64,000 nt of DNA from Thiorhodococcus drewsii AZ1 (GTDB lineage: Bacteria; Pseudomonadota; Gammaproteobacteria; Chromatiales; Chromatiaceae): assembly GCF_000224065.1 (NCBI RefSeq), contig NZ_AFWT01000005.1, forward strand, positions 1-64,000, written 5' to 3'. Numbering within the stretch: position 1 is the first letter of the stretch; each line of letters opens with the position of its first letter. Below, piece after piece: positions 37,192 to 46,868 of this stretch. The notes beneath the pieces are model-generated. The model was not told where the DNA came from, did not search any database, and worked only from the letters and a program-made list of their open reading frames with translations. A program made the position numbers and the translations under genes.

Positions 37192-38294
37192 GCCTCCCCC
37201 TCCAGCAGCGCCCGCCAGGCCGGGTCGTCCGAGCGATGGCTGCGGACCAGGCGCAGATAGTCGCCTAGCCGGCGGCGGTCGTCCGCTTCGTCCTTGATGA
37301 CAGTGCCGCCGAGATGACGCAGCAACTGGGCTGGACCAGGCGGACCGCCGCCGAGATACCAGGATTCGGCCATCGCGCTGTAGAGGACGTTGATGGCCTC
37401 GGCGGTCGAGAGGACATTGCTCAGCGGCTCAAGCGCAACGCCCAGCGCCTGGGCCTGGCGCAGTTCCTGAAAGAGTGTGATCAGCAGTCCGGTCAGATCC
37501 GGCGCCGGAGCGGTCTCGATGCCCTCCGCCGCCAGCAGACGCGCCGCCTCGCGGCTCACCAGCTCGCCCTCCAGCCGGGCGTCGGAGAGCGGCTGCATGG
37601 TCTCGAAGTTGAGCCGGCGTTTGAGGGCCGATGACATCTCGTTGACGCCGCGATCCTTCAGGTTCGCCGTCGCGATGAGGTTGAAGCCCGGCCGGGACAG
37701 CAGCATCGCCCCCTCGCCCTTCAGCTCCGGCACATGCAGCACGCGATCGGACAGCACCGGGATCAGCAGGTCCTGGATCTCCACCGGGCAACGGGTGATC
37801 TCCTCGAAGCGCATCAGCGCCCCCTGCTCCATCGCCCGATGCAGCGGGCCGGGCACCAGCGCCGCCGGGGTCGGACCGTCACGCAGCAGCAAGGCATAGT
37901 TCCAGCTGTAGCGGATACCCTCCTCGACCGTGCCGGCGCTGCCCTGGACCGTCAGCGTGCTGCTGCCGGAGATGGCCGCCGCCAGCAGCTCGGAGAGCAG
38001 CGACTTGGCGGTCCCCGGCTCGCCCGCCAACAGCAGCCCGCGCTGACCCGCCAGCGTGACGATGGCCCGCTCCACCAGCACGTCGTTGCCGTAGATCTTG
38101 CGCTCGATGACCTGGCCGCCGAGCGTCTCGCCGTCACTGCCGAGGATGAAGAGGCGAACCGCACGCGGGCTCAGTTGCCAGCCCGCCGGACAGGGATGGC
38201 TGTCCCAGGCGCGCAGTGCCGCGAGTTCGTGGGCATGGAGCTGCTCGGCGGGAAGACGCTGGACGGAAGAGCCGGGTCGGGAATCGGACGTCAT
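37182..38294 (-). CDS. MoxR-type AAA+ ATPase (second module)
   Basis: The 370-residue ATPase has Walker A GEPGTAKS (91-98), sensor-1 ATANLKDRG and arginine-finger region SSALKRRLN. Walker B reads RFEEI (~162-166), again Glu-Glu. It is the first gene of the three-gene operon; unlike the first module there is no SWIM or DUF5691 gene upstream. Confidence 0.88.
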   Translation of the reverse strand: MTSDSRPGSSVQRLPAEQLHAHELAALRAWDSHPCPAGWQLSPRAVRLFILGSDGETLGGQVIERKIYGNDVLVERAIVTLAGQRGLLLAGEPGTAKSLLSELLAAAISGSSTLTVQGSAGTVEEGIRYSWNYALLLRDGPTPAALVPGPLHRAMEQGALMRFEEITRCPVEIQDLLIPVLSDRVLHVPELKGEGAMLLSRPGFNLIATANLKDRGVNEMSSALKRRLNFETMQPLSDARLEGELVSREAARLLAAEGIETAPAPDLTGLLITLFQELRQAQALGVALEPLSNVLSTAEAINVLYSAMAESWYLGGGPPGPAQLLRHLGGTVIKDEADDRRRLGDYLRLVRSHRSDDPAWRALLEGEAWL

Positions 38295-38719
38295 CGTTCG
38301 CGGGATCCTGAACTGAATGGTCGGTCGCCAGGCCAGGGCACGGGTGCCGAAAACGCGATTGAGCCAGAGACGCGCGACGTCGCGCTCGCCCCGTCCCGAC
38401 CAAGCATGAACCGCGATGATAGGCGAGATGCGCGTCAGGGTGTGCGAACGCGGACACGCTTGCGAGATGAACGCGCCGAGCGACGGTGATTACAGTGGGA
38501 CAAAGCCCGCAACGGTTTGCTAACATCCCGCCTTTGAGACGCGCGTCGGACTCTGCTGCGCACACCGGGCATACAAGCCCCCGCAGCCCGTTCGCGCATC
38601 AGGCTCCCGGCATGATTTCACCCAGCCTTGCGGATCTCCGGTCTCTCAGTGCGGCCACCATGGCAACCAGCGAAGCCGTCCGGATCGGCCAACCGCACCT
38701 TCTCGATGAGGACCCACAG
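38295..38719. other. Intergenic region between divergent operons
   Basis: 425 bases upstream of both the MoxR operon (minus) and the HNH gene (plus). An open frame extends the HNH gene 78 codons upstream, but it has no family similarity. No clear promoter boxes were picked out. Confidence 0.4.
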
Positions 38720-39136
38720 ATGGCCACCAGCAACGGCCCACGTCATTCCAAGACCGGCAAACCGATCGATGTCAATAAGCTCGACCGCGTGGTCGCTCAG
38801 GCACGCCAGGCCAGCGACGAGCGCGCGGCAGGCTATCGCGACCAGGCGCTCAAGCTCTATCCCTGGGTCTGCGGACGCTGCGCCCGAACATTCACCCGCG
38901 AGAACCTGCGCGAGCTGACCGTCCACCATAAGGACATGAACCACGACAACAATCCGTCGGACGGCAGCAACTGGGAACTGCTGTGCATCTATTGCCACGA
39001 CAACGAGCACCAGAAGTACGAGGAGCACCTGGCCTCGCTCGGCGGGGGACGCGGCAAGACGCAAAAGGACAGCGCCAACCAGACGACCTTCAACCCGTTC
39101 GAGGGCTTGGCCGATCTGTTGAAAAAGGACACCTAG
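38720..39136 (+). CDS. yajD: YajD-like HNH nuclease family protein
   Basis: The 138-residue protein has an HNH fold: Cys51/Cys54 (CGRC), VHHKDMNHDNNP with the catalytic His pair (69-70), and Cys92 in CIYCHDNEH. Length and sequence agree with the YajD family, plus a slightly longer C-terminus. The ATG at 38720 was chosen because GAGG lies 8 nt upstream and the family start (GPRHSKTGKP) follows. The cellular role of YajD is not established. It is a single gene. Confidence 0.85.
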   Translation: MATSNGPRHSKTGKPIDVNKLDRVVAQARQASDERAAGYRDQALKLYPWVCGRCARTFTRENLRELTVHHKDMNHDNNPSDGSNWELLCIYCHDNEHQKYEEHLASLGGGRGKTQKDSANQTTFNPFEGLADLLKKDT

Positions 39137-39283
39137 GGCATGCGCCGCGCTGCGGATTCGCCCGCGTCGCCATAGACCCGCGCGCCATCCGCCCGCAATC
39201 GCCCCCTTTCCAGCACACACCCCGCCACGAAGGAGCCCTGCCCGGCCTCCCCAGTGACTCGCTACCGGAGTTCTCGCCCCGCA

Positions 39284-41446
39284 ATGTCCCCGCTGATCTT
39301 CTTCGCTTCCGCCCCGAAAAACATGGGGAGCCTTCTCGCCGAGGAGCTGATCAAGCTCGGCATGCGGGACGCAACCGAAACGCGCGGCGGCGCGCGCTTC
39401 TCAGGCACTCTGGAAGACGGATACCGCGCCTGTCTCTGGTCGCGGATCGCCAACCGTATTTTGCTGCCCATCGCACACTCGTCCGCCAGCGGACCGGATG
39501 ACCTCTATGAGATCGCCCGCGAGGTTCCCTGGGAGGACCATCTGGCGCCGGACCACACCTTCGCCATCCAGTTCGACGGCTCGCTGCCCGGCATCAGCCA
39601 CAGCCATTTCGGCGTGCTGCGCGTCAAGGACGCCATTGCCGACCGCTTTTCCGAGCGGTTCGGCCATCGACCGAGCGTCGACCCGAACCACCCCGATCTG
39701 CGCGTTCACGTCTATGCCCATCAGGGCTCGATCGGCATCAGCATCGATCTCTCGGGACAGTCGCTGCACCTGCGCGGCTATCGGGACGAGGGCTCGGCGG
39801 CCCCGCTGAAAGAAAACCTGGCCGCAGCCGTGCTGTTGCGCGCCGGCTGGGCCGACATCGCAGCCGAGGGCGGTGCACTGCTCGATCCCATGTGCGGCTC
39901 CGGAACGCTGGTGATCGAGGGCGCGCTGATCGCCGCCGACATCGCCCCCGGACTCATGCGTGCGCGCTTCGGCTTCCATGGCTGGCTCCAGCATGACGAG
40001 CCGACCTGGCAGCGCCTGCTCGGCGAAGCCCGGATCCGACGCGATGCCGGTCTGCGCCGGCTCGGCGGCCTGCGCGGCTACGATGTCAATTCGGACGCGA
40101 TTCGCATCTCGCTGCATCATTTGGAGCGAGCGGGCCTCGCCGGCTATGCGCACTTCGAACGCCGAGAGCTGAACGATTGCCGCCCCGGTCACCCCGAGGA
40201 CGAGGGTCTGGTGATCGTCAATCCGCCCTATGGCGAGCGTCTCGGCAACGAGGACGAGCTGCCGGATCTCTATGCCAGGCTCGGCTCCGTTCTCAAGGAA
40301 CGCTTCGTCGGCTGGCGCGCCGGCGTCTTCACCGGCGCCCCCGAGCTCGGCAAGTGCATGGGACTGCGCGCACAGCGCATGCATACCCTCTATAACGGCC
40401 CGATCGAGTGCAAATTGCTGCATTTTCGCGTCGAACCGCGCTATTTCGTCTCGAACCAGCCGCGTCCGCTACCGCCCGAGGAACGCAGCCCCAGCGCGAC
40501 CATGCTGGCGAACCGAATCGCCAAGAACCTCAAGTCGCTACGCAAATGGCAACGCAACGAGCAGGTCTCCTGTCTGCGCATCTATGACGCGGATCTGCCG
40601 GAATATGCCCTGGCGGTGGACATCTACGAGGGCGAAAAGCGCTGGGTCCACGTCCAGGAATACGCCGCACCAGCAAGCGTGGATCCCAAGCGCGCCCGTC
40701 AGCGTCTGCGCGAGGCGCTCGGACTCATTCCAGAGGTGCTGGAGGTCCCGGGCGAGCAGGTCTATTTCAAGATTCGGCGCCCACAGAAGGGGGTGAATCA
40801 GTACGAAAAACTGGCCGAGACGCGCCATTTTCACGAGGTCTCGGAAAGCGGTCACCGCTTCCTGGTCAACTTCGAGGATTATCTGGACACGGGACTCTTT
40901 CTCGACCACCGCGACGTGCGCCGACTCATCGGCGCCCTGGCGCCGGGCAAACGCTTTCTGAACCTCTTCGCCTACACGGGAACGGCCAGCGTCTATGCCG
41001 CCATGGGCGGCGCCGTATCGACGACCACGGTCGACATGTCACGCACCTATCTCGAATGGGCGGCGAGCAACCTCGTGCTCAACCGCATCGAGGGCGACAC
41101 CCACGAACTGATCCAGGCGGACTGCATCCGCTGGCTGGAATCCATGGCCACGCGGCGTCAATTCGATCTCATTTTCCTCGACCCACCGAGCTTCTCCACC
41201 TCCAAGCGCATGTACGGCACGCTCGACATCCAACGCGACCATGTGGGGCTCATCAAGTCGGCGATGCGCGTCCTTGAGCCGGGCGGAGATCTCATCTTCT
41301 CGAACAACCTTCGACGCTTCAGCATCGATCTCGACGCCTTGGCACCGCTGGAGGTCGTCGACATCAGCGCCGACACGCTGCCCAGGGATTTCGCCCGCAA
41401 TCCGCGCATTCACAACTGCTGGCGGATCCGGCATTCGGCCTCCTGA
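39284..41446 (+). CDS. rlmL: Bifunctional 23S rRNA methyltransferase RlmKL
   Basis: The 720-residue protein modifies 23S rRNA at G2445 (m2G, RlmL half) and G2069 (m7G, RlmK half). It has a THUMP domain (~45-155), an N-terminal Rossmann methyltransferase with DPMCGSGTLVIEGA and NPPYGERLG, and a C-terminal methyltransferase with LNLFAYTGTASVYAA and FLDPPSFSTSK. The ATG at 39284 fits the family N-terminus (LIFFASAPKNM); an in-frame GTG at 39254 is possible. It precedes the ccm operon by 115 bases. Confidence 0.96.
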   Translation: MSPLIFFASAPKNMGSLLAEELIKLGMRDATETRGGARFSGTLEDGYRACLWSRIANRILLPIAHSSASGPDDLYEIAREVPWEDHLAPDHTFAIQFDGSLPGISHSHFGVLRVKDAIADRFSERFGHRPSVDPNHPDLRVHVYAHQGSIGISIDLSGQSLHLRGYRDEGSAAPLKENLAAAVLLRAGWADIAAEGGALLDPMCGSGTLVIEGALIAADIAPGLMRARFGFHGWLQHDEPTWQRLLGEARIRRDAGLRRLGGLRGYDVNSDAIRISLHHLERAGLAGYAHFERRELNDCRPGHPEDEGLVIVNPPYGERLGNEDELPDLYARLGSVLKERFVGWRAGVFTGAPELGKCMGLRAQRMHTLYNGPIECKLLHFRVEPRYFVSNQPRPLPPEERSPSATMLANRIAKNLKSLRKWQRNEQVSCLRIYDADLPEYALAVDIYEGEKRWVHVQEYAAPASVDPKRARQRLREALGLIPEVLEVPGEQVYFKIRRPQKGVNQYEKLAETRHFHEVSESGHRFLVNFEDYLDTGLFLDHRDVRRLIGALAPGKRFLNLFAYTGTASVYAAMGGAVSTTTVDMSRTYLEWAASNLVLNRIEGDTHELIQADCIRWLESMATRRQFDLIFLDPPSFSTSKRMYGTLDIQRDHVGLIKSAMRVLEPGGDLIFSNNLRRFSIDLDALAPLEVVDISADTLPRDFARNPRIHNCWRIRHSAS

Positions 41447-41470
41447 ACGGGACGACGCATCGCGGTCAGG

Positions 41471-41497
41471 TTGTGGAAATCGACCCAAGCGTATATT
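41471..41497 (+). promoter_or_regulatory. Possible promoter of the ccm operon
   Basis: TTGTGG (41471-41476) and TATATT (41492-41497) are separated by 15 bases, or by 17 if the -10 is read as the overlapping TATTTT. They lie in a short A/T-richer stretch 65 bases before ccmA. Weak evidence; read-through from rlmL is also possible. Confidence 0.3.
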
Positions 41498-41561
41498 TTG
41501 CCGCCCTTTGGTCCCCGGTCCGCGAGGCCGGGTCACTCGCCCTATCCAAGCCAGAATCGAG

Positions 41562-42179
41562 ATGCTCGAGGTAACCAAGCTGGAATGCCGACGCGGTGAC
41601 CGGCGGCTCTTCACCGATCTAGGGTTCGCACTCAACGCGGGCACCCTGATGCATGTGCGCGGACGCAATGGCAGCGGCAAGACCACCCTGTTGCGCACGC
41701 TCTGCGGCCTGTTCATACCGGATGAGGGTGAAATCCGCTGGCGTGGCGAATCCATCCGCGCGCTTGCCGAGGACTATCGGCGCGATCTGCTCTATTTCGG
41801 CCATACCAACGGAATCAAGGGCGAGCTGACCGGACTTGAGAATCTCGCCATCGGGGCGACGCTCGACGGAGATCGTCTCTCGGAGAAGGCGATCTGGGAC
41901 GCGCTCGAACGCATCGGACTGACCGGATTCGAGGATCTGCCGACCCGCATGCTGTCCCAGGGCCAGAAGAAGCGTGTCGCGCTCGCCCGACTCATCCTGA
42001 CCAAGGCGCCGCTCTGGATCCTGGACGAGCCCTTCACCGCACTGGACGTCGACGCAGTCGCCCTGCTCCAATCGCTGATCGCCGACCATGTCGCGGCCGG
42101 CGGAATCGCCGTTCTGACCACTCACCAGGAGGTTCCACTCACCTCCGGGCAGATCGAACAACTGAACCTGGGGAACTGA
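41562..42179 (+). CDS. ccmA: Haem exporter ATP-binding protein CcmA
   Basis: The 205-residue ABC ATPase of the CcmABCD complex powers release of holo-CcmE in cytochrome c maturation System I. It has Walker A GRNGSGKTT (~34-42), signature LSQGQKKRVALARL and Walker B LWILDEPFTALD. The ATG at 41562 matches the family start; the longer frame upstream runs out of phase inside rlmL. First gene of ccmABCDEFGHI. Confidence 0.95.
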   Translation: MLEVTKLECRRGDRRLFTDLGFALNAGTLMHVRGRNGSGKTTLLRTLCGLFIPDEGEIRWRGESIRALAEDYRRDLLYFGHTNGIKGELTGLENLAIGATLDGDRLSEKAIWDALERIGLTGFEDLPTRMLSQGQKKRVALARLILTKAPLWILDEPFTALDVDAVALLQSLIADHVAAGGIAVLTTHQEVPLTSGQIEQLNLGN

Positions 42180-42185
42180 ACCGCC

Positions 42186-42857
42186 GTGCTGCGAGTCTTC
42201 TGGTGCATCCTTTCACGCGACCTGACACTGGCCATGCGGCGACGCACCGATGTCCTGACCACACTCTTCTTCTTCGTGATCGTCGTCAGCCTCTTTCCGC
42301 TCGGTGTCGGAACCGAGAGCAAGGCGCTCCAGATCATCGGCCCCGGCGTGGTCTGGGTCGCCGCACTGTTGGCCTCGATGCTCGCGCTGGAGCGTCTTTT
42401 CGCCGCCGACTATGAAGACGGCACGCTCGAACAGATGCTCTTGACCGCCCAACCGCTCTCGCTCCTCGTGTTGGCCAAGGTCACGGCACACTGGATCCTG
42501 ACCGGGCTGCCGCTGGTGCTGATCGCCCCCTTGGTGGGCATGCAGTTTCAGCTCACCGACAACGCCATCATCATCATGATGCTCGCGCTCTTGGTCGGAA
42601 CCCCGATCCTGAGTCTGATCGGCGCCATCGGCGCAGCCCTCACGCTCGGGCTGCGCGGCGGCGGCATTCTGTTGTCGCTGCTGATTCTGCCGCTTTATAT
42701 TCCGATCCTGGTCTATGGCTCGGGCGCCGTCGAGGTGAGCCGCATCGCTCTCGCCGATACCCAGCCCTATTTCGCCCTGCTCGGGGCTTTTCTCCTGGTC
42801 GCGCTGATCTTTGCGCCCGTCGCCTCCTCGGCGGCGCTGAAGATCTCGCTCGAATGA
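42186..42857 (+). CDS. ccmB: Haem exporter permease CcmB
   Basis: The 223-residue inner-membrane protein has six predicted TM helices and the typical N-terminus FWCILSRDLTLAMRRR. It forms the membrane part of the CcmAB transporter. The start is GTG, 6 bases after ccmA. An Ile/Met-rich TM (NAIIIMMLALLVG) and GLRGGGILLSLLILPLYIPI are conserved family segments. Confidence 0.95.
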   Translation: MLRVFWCILSRDLTLAMRRRTDVLTTLFFFVIVVSLFPLGVGTESKALQIIGPGVVWVAALLASMLALERLFAADYEDGTLEQMLLTAQPLSLLVLAKVTAHWILTGLPLVLIAPLVGMQFQLTDNAIIIMMLALLVGTPILSLIGAIGAALTLGLRGGGILLSLLILPLYIPILVYGSGAVEVSRIALADTQPYFALLGAFLLVALIFAPVASSAALKISLE

Positions 42858-42914
42858 GACAAGCGCACACCAGCCCGAACGACTTCCAACTCACACGACA
42901 GTCCTCGCAAGCTA

Positions 42915-43673
42915 ATGACTCTGAATTGGTTCAAATTCGCGTCGCCCGCGTCCTTCTACCCCATCGCCGGGCGTCTGATTCCAGTCTTCTGGATCCTCAC
43001 GCTCCTACTGCTCGCCATCGGCCTCTACTGGGGCTTCTTCGAGACGGCCAGCAAGCTCGGCGGCAGCAATCCGCAGAAGGAGTACTACCGCATCATCTTC
43101 ATCCATGTGCCCTCCGCCTGGATGTCCATGTGGCTCTACATCGTCCTGGTGGGATGGGCCGCAATCGGTCTGGTCTTCAACACGCGTCTCTCCTTCATGA
43201 TGGCGAATGCGGTCGCGCCCACCGGCGCCATCTTCACCTTCCTGGCACTCTGGACCGGCGCCTTCTGGGGTCGCCCGAGCTGGGGCACCTACTGGGACTG
43301 GGATCCGCGTCTGACCTCCGAGCTGGTGCTCTTCTTCCTCTACATCGGCTACATCGCGCTGCACTCGGCGATCGACGACACGCGTCGCGCCGACCGCGCC
43401 TCGGCCCTGCTGGCCATCGTCGGACTGATCATGGTTCCGGTCATCTTCTGGTCGATCAACTGCCCGGATCCCAACCAGTGCGCGGCGCTGCATCAACGCT
43501 CCAATCTAACCCGCATCGACGGCAACATCCTCTTCTCGATGCTGACCATGACACTGGCGTTCTGGATGTACGGCTTCGCCGCCACCTTCATGCGGCTACG
43601 TAGCATCATCCTGACACGCGAGGCCGAAAACACCTGGGTCCAGGAATTATTGAACGCGCGGAGGCAGGCATGA
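42915..43673 (+). CDS. ccmC: Haem-handling protein CcmC
   Basis: The 252-residue, six-TM protein attaches haem to CcmE. The tryptophan-rich WWD-type motif WGTYWDWDPRLTSEL (residues ~128-142) is present, with flanking His residues (HVPSAW, LHSAI) that ligate haem. Its stop overlaps the start of ccmD (ATGA). Confidence 0.96.
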   Translation: MTLNWFKFASPASFYPIAGRLIPVFWILTLLLLAIGLYWGFFETASKLGGSNPQKEYYRIIFIHVPSAWMSMWLYIVLVGWAAIGLVFNTRLSFMMANAVAPTGAIFTFLALWTGAFWGRPSWGTYWDWDPRLTSELVLFFLYIGYIALHSAIDDTRRADRASALLAIVGLIMVPVIFWSINCPDPNQCAALHQRSNLTRIDGNILFSMLTMTLAFWMYGFAATFMRLRSIILTREAENTWVQELLNARRQA

Positions 43674-43840
43674 GCGAGTTCCTTTCACAAGGCGGATACG
43701 GCTTCTTCGTTTGGGGCGCCTATGGCATGGTCGCCGTCCTTCTGGTAGCGGAAGTGCTGCAATTGCGCGCGCAGCGGCGAACCATTTGGTCTCGGCTCGG
43801 TCGATTGACCCGGATGCGTGACACCGGAGGAACAGAATGA
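43670..43840 (+). CDS. ccmD: Haem exporter protein CcmD
   Basis: The 56-residue single-TM protein starts MSEFLSQGGYGFFVWGAYGM, the family signature, followed by a hydrophobic helix (VAVLLVAEVLQL) and an Arg-rich cytoplasmic tail. It stabilises CcmABC with holo-CcmE. It overlaps ccmC and ccmE by 4 bases each. Confidence 0.93.
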   Translation: MSEFLSQGGYGFFVWGAYGMVAVLLVAEVLQLRAQRRTIWSRLGRLTRMRDTGGTE

Positions 43841-44307
43841 AAGCAAGACAAAAGCGGCTCGTCTTCGTCGGCCTGGCCGTGCTCGGCGTGGCGGCGGCCT
43901 CGACCCTGGCGCTGACCGCGCTCAAGGGGAACATCTCCTACTTTTTCAGCCCATCCCAGGTAGTCGCCAACGAGGCGCCCCAGGATCATGTCTTCCGCAT
44001 CGGCGGTCTGGTGACCGAGGGCACGGTCCGACGCGAGGGCGACGGGCTGACCGTCCATTTCGACGTCACCGACAACGCCGAGACGGTCAAGGTCGCCTAC
44101 ACCGGCATCCTTCCCGACCTCTTCAGCGAGGGTAAGGGCGTCGTCGCCAAAGGCCGACTCGGACCCGATGGTGTTTTCCTCGCCGAAGAGGTGCTGGCCA
44201 AGCACGATGAGGAATACATGCCGCCCGAGGTCGCCAGCACCCTGAAGACGACCCATGCCGAGGGCGTCGCCGAAACTGCGATCCAAGCGAGCGAGGCAAC
44301 CAACTGA
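43837..44307 (+). CDS. ccmE: Periplasmic haem chaperone CcmE
   Basis: The 156-residue protein has an N-terminal TM anchor (8-29) and a periplasmic OB-fold. The haem-binding His123 with Tyr127 is in AKHDEEYMPP, the HxxxY motif that binds haem covalently. It receives haem from CcmC and hands it to CcmF. Confidence 0.96.
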   Translation: MKARQKRLVFVGLAVLGVAAASTLALTALKGNISYFFSPSQVVANEAPQDHVFRIGGLVTEGTVRREGDGLTVHFDVTDNAETVKVAYTGILPDLFSEGKGVVAKGRLGPDGVFLAEEVLAKHDEEYMPPEVASTLKTTHAEGVAETAIQASEATN

Positions 44308-46301
44308 TGGTGCCTGAAATCGGTCATTTCGCCCTGCTCCTGGCCCTGGTGCTCGCCGTGGTCCAGTCGAGCGTTCCGCTGATCGGCAGCTTCACCGGCA
44401 ACCGGGTCTGGATGGGCATGGCCCGCCCGCTCGCCTGGAGCCAGCTCACCTTCATCGGCATCGCCTTCCTCTGTCTGATGCAGGCCTTTCTGACCGACGA
44501 CTTCTCGGTCATCTATGTGGCGACCAACTCCAACTCGCTGATGCCGACCGTCTACAAGATCTCGGCGATCTGGGGCGCGCACGAAGGTTCGCTGCTGCTG
44601 TGGGTGCTGATGCTGGCCGGGTGGGGTGCCGCCGTCGCGGCCCGCAGCCACTTCCTGCCGCTGCCCATGATCGCGCGAGCCATCTCGGTTCAGGGCATGA
44701 TCGCAATCGGCTTCCTGCTGTTCATGATCCTGACCTCCAATCCCTTCGATCGCATCTTCCCCGCGCCGCTCGAAGGACGCGATCTGAACCCATTGCTCCA
44801 GGATCCGGGACTCGCCATCCATCCGCCCATGCTCTACATGGGCTACGTCGGCTTCTCGGTCGCCTTCGCCTTCGCCATCGCCGCACTGATCGGCGGCAAG
44901 CTGGACTCGGCCTGGGCGCGCTGGTCGCGCCCCTGGACCACGGTCGCCTGGGTATTCCTGACCATCGGCATCGCACTCGGCTCCTGGTGGGCCTATTACG
45001 AGCTCGGTTGGGGCGGTTGGTGGTTCTGGGATCCGGTCGAGAACGCCTCTTTCATGCCTTGGCTGGTCGGCACCGCGCTCATGCACTCGCTCGCCGTCAC
45101 CGAGAAACGTGCGGCCTTCAAGACCTGGACCGTGCTGCTGGCCATCTCGGCCTTCTCGCTCTCGCTGCTCGGTACATTCCTGGTGCGCTCGGGCGTACTC
45201 ACATCGGTCCACGCCTTCGCCACCGACCCGGCGCGCGGCAGCTTCATCCTGCTCTTCCTCTGCATCGTGATCGGCGGCTCGCTGGCGCTCTACGCCTGGC
45301 GCGCACCCTCCATTTCGAGCGGCGGTCGCTTCGATCTGGTCTCGCGCGAGAGTTTCCTGCTGGCCAACAACCTGCTACTCGCCGCCCTGGCGGTTCTGGT
45401 CCTGTTCGGCACCCTCGCGCCGCTCATCTACGAGGCTGCGGGCTGGGGCAAGATCTCGGTCGGCTTCCCCTGGTTCAACAAGATGTTCATCGCGCTCTCG
45501 CCCATGCTGATCCTGGCGACCGGCGTCGGACCGCTCACCCACTGGAAGCACGACTCGCATCGGCGACTGCTGGGCGCACTCTGGCTAGCCATCCTGCTCG
45601 GCGTGGCAGCCTTCGTGCTGATCGCGTTCCCCGTCCTGTCCTCGACCGGGGATCTGTGGGTCGGCTTCGGCGTCGCCATGGCTGCCTGGCTGGTCGGCTC
45701 GCACCTGAGCAGTCTCTTCAGCCGTCTCCGACACAAGGGCGGGCTCAAGGGGTTGCGCGCGGACATCGCCGGCAACAGCCGCAGCTATTACGGTATGTGG
45801 CTGGCCCACATGGGTCTGGCCGTCTTCATCGTTGGGGTCACGCTGGTCTCCAATCATGGCGACGAGACCGACGTGCGCATGTCGCCGGGCGGCGTGCATG
45901 AAGAGGCCGGATATCGCTTCCAGTTTAACGGTGTCACAGCAGTCCCTGGCCCCAACTACAGCGCCTTCCGAGGGGACTTCACCGTCTTCCAAGGCGAGCG
46001 CGAGATCGCCAGGCTCTATCCCGAGAAACGCAGCTATTTCTCGGGTGGCATGCCGATGACCGAAGCCGCAATCGACGCAGGTCTGCTACGCGACATCTAT
46101 ATCTCGCTCGGTGAGGCGATCGGGGACAGCGGCGACTGGGCACTGCGCATCTATTACAAGCCCTTCGTGCGCTGGATCTGGCTCGGTGCGCTGCTGATGG
46201 CCCTCGGCGGCATCGTCTCCGTCTCCGATCCGCGCTATCGCGCCATCCGCCGCACCGCCACCGCTCCAGCGCAAGCGGCGAACACGGCGCCAGCCATCTG
46301 A
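44307..46301 (+). CDS. ccmF: Haem lyase CcmF
   Basis: The 664-residue polytopic membrane protein transfers haem from CcmE to apocytochrome c. It shows the WWD motif GWWFWDPVENASFMPW (~236-251), DPFDRIF-like TSNPFDRIFP and about 15 TM helices. The ATG shares its A with the ccmE stop (TGATG). Confidence 0.96.
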   Translation: MVPEIGHFALLLALVLAVVQSSVPLIGSFTGNRVWMGMARPLAWSQLTFIGIAFLCLMQAFLTDDFSVIYVATNSNSLMPTVYKISAIWGAHEGSLLLWVLMLAGWGAAVAARSHFLPLPMIARAISVQGMIAIGFLLFMILTSNPFDRIFPAPLEGRDLNPLLQDPGLAIHPPMLYMGYVGFSVAFAFAIAALIGGKLDSAWARWSRPWTTVAWVFLTIGIALGSWWAYYELGWGGWWFWDPVENASFMPWLVGTALMHSLAVTEKRAAFKTWTVLLAISAFSLSLLGTFLVRSGVLTSVHAFATDPARGSFILLFLCIVIGGSLALYAWRAPSISSGGRFDLVSRESFLLANNLLLAALAVLVLFGTLAPLIYEAAGWGKISVGFPWFNKMFIALSPMLILATGVGPLTHWKHDSHRRLLGALWLAILLGVAAFVLIAFPVLSSTGDLWVGFGVAMAAWLVGSHLSSLFSRLRHKGGLKGLRADIAGNSRSYYGMWLAHMGLAVFIVGVTLVSNHGDETDVRMSPGGVHEEAGYRFQFNGVTAVPGPNYSAFRGDFTVFQGEREIARLYPEKRSYFSGGMPMTEAAIDAGLLRDIYISLGEAIGDSGDWALRIYYKPFVRWIWLGALLMALGGIVSVSDPRYRAIRRTATAPAQAANTAPAI

Positions 46302-46322
46302 CACAATGGATTCGAATCGATC

Positions 46323-46868
46323 ATGACCACATCCGCCTCTCGCGCACTGATCCCTCTCGGCATCTTTCTCGCGCTGGCTGCCCTGCTCTTCTACGGACTG
46401 GGTCAGAACCCGCGCGAGATCCCCTCGCCGCTGGTCGACAAGCCGGCCCCCGATTTCGCGCTTGCCTCGCTGAAGGCCCCCGACCGCACCCTGACCAAGG
46501 ATCTGCTACGCGGCAAGGTCTCGCTGGTGAACGTCTGGGCCTCCTGGTGCCCCTCGTGCCGCCAGGAGCACGCCGAGCTCATGCGCATCGCCCGTGAGAA
46601 CGACGTCCAGATCATCGGTCTCAACTGGAAGGACAACCGCCCGGAGGCGTTGCAGATGCTGCAACGGTTCGGCGATCCCTACTCCGAGATCATCTACGAC
46701 CCCGACAACAAGACCGGCATCGATTGGGGCGTCTACGGCGCGCCCGAGACCTTCGTGGTCGATGGCGATGGCATCATTCGCCACAAACGCATCGGGCCTA
46801 TCGACCAGCAGGTCTGGGAGTCCGAGATTCGTCCAATCATCGAGCGTTATTCGGCCAAGAAATCATGA
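46323..46868 (+). CDS. ccmG: Thiol-disulfide oxidoreductase CcmG/DsbE
   Basis: The 181-residue membrane-anchored periplasmic thioredoxin has a TM at 9-26, active site WCPSC (Cys76/Cys79) and cis-Pro in YGAPETFVVD. It keeps the CXXCH cysteines of apocytochrome c reduced, together with CcmH. It overlaps ccmH by 4 bases. Confidence 0.95.
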   Translation: MTTSASRALIPLGIFLALAALLFYGLGQNPREIPSPLVDKPAPDFALASLKAPDRTLTKDLLRGKVSLVNVWASWCPSCRQEHAELMRIARENDVQIIGLNWKDNRPEALQMLQRFGDPYSEIIYDPDNKTGIDWGVYGAPETFVVDGDGIIRHKRIGPIDQQVWESEIRPIIERYSAKKS

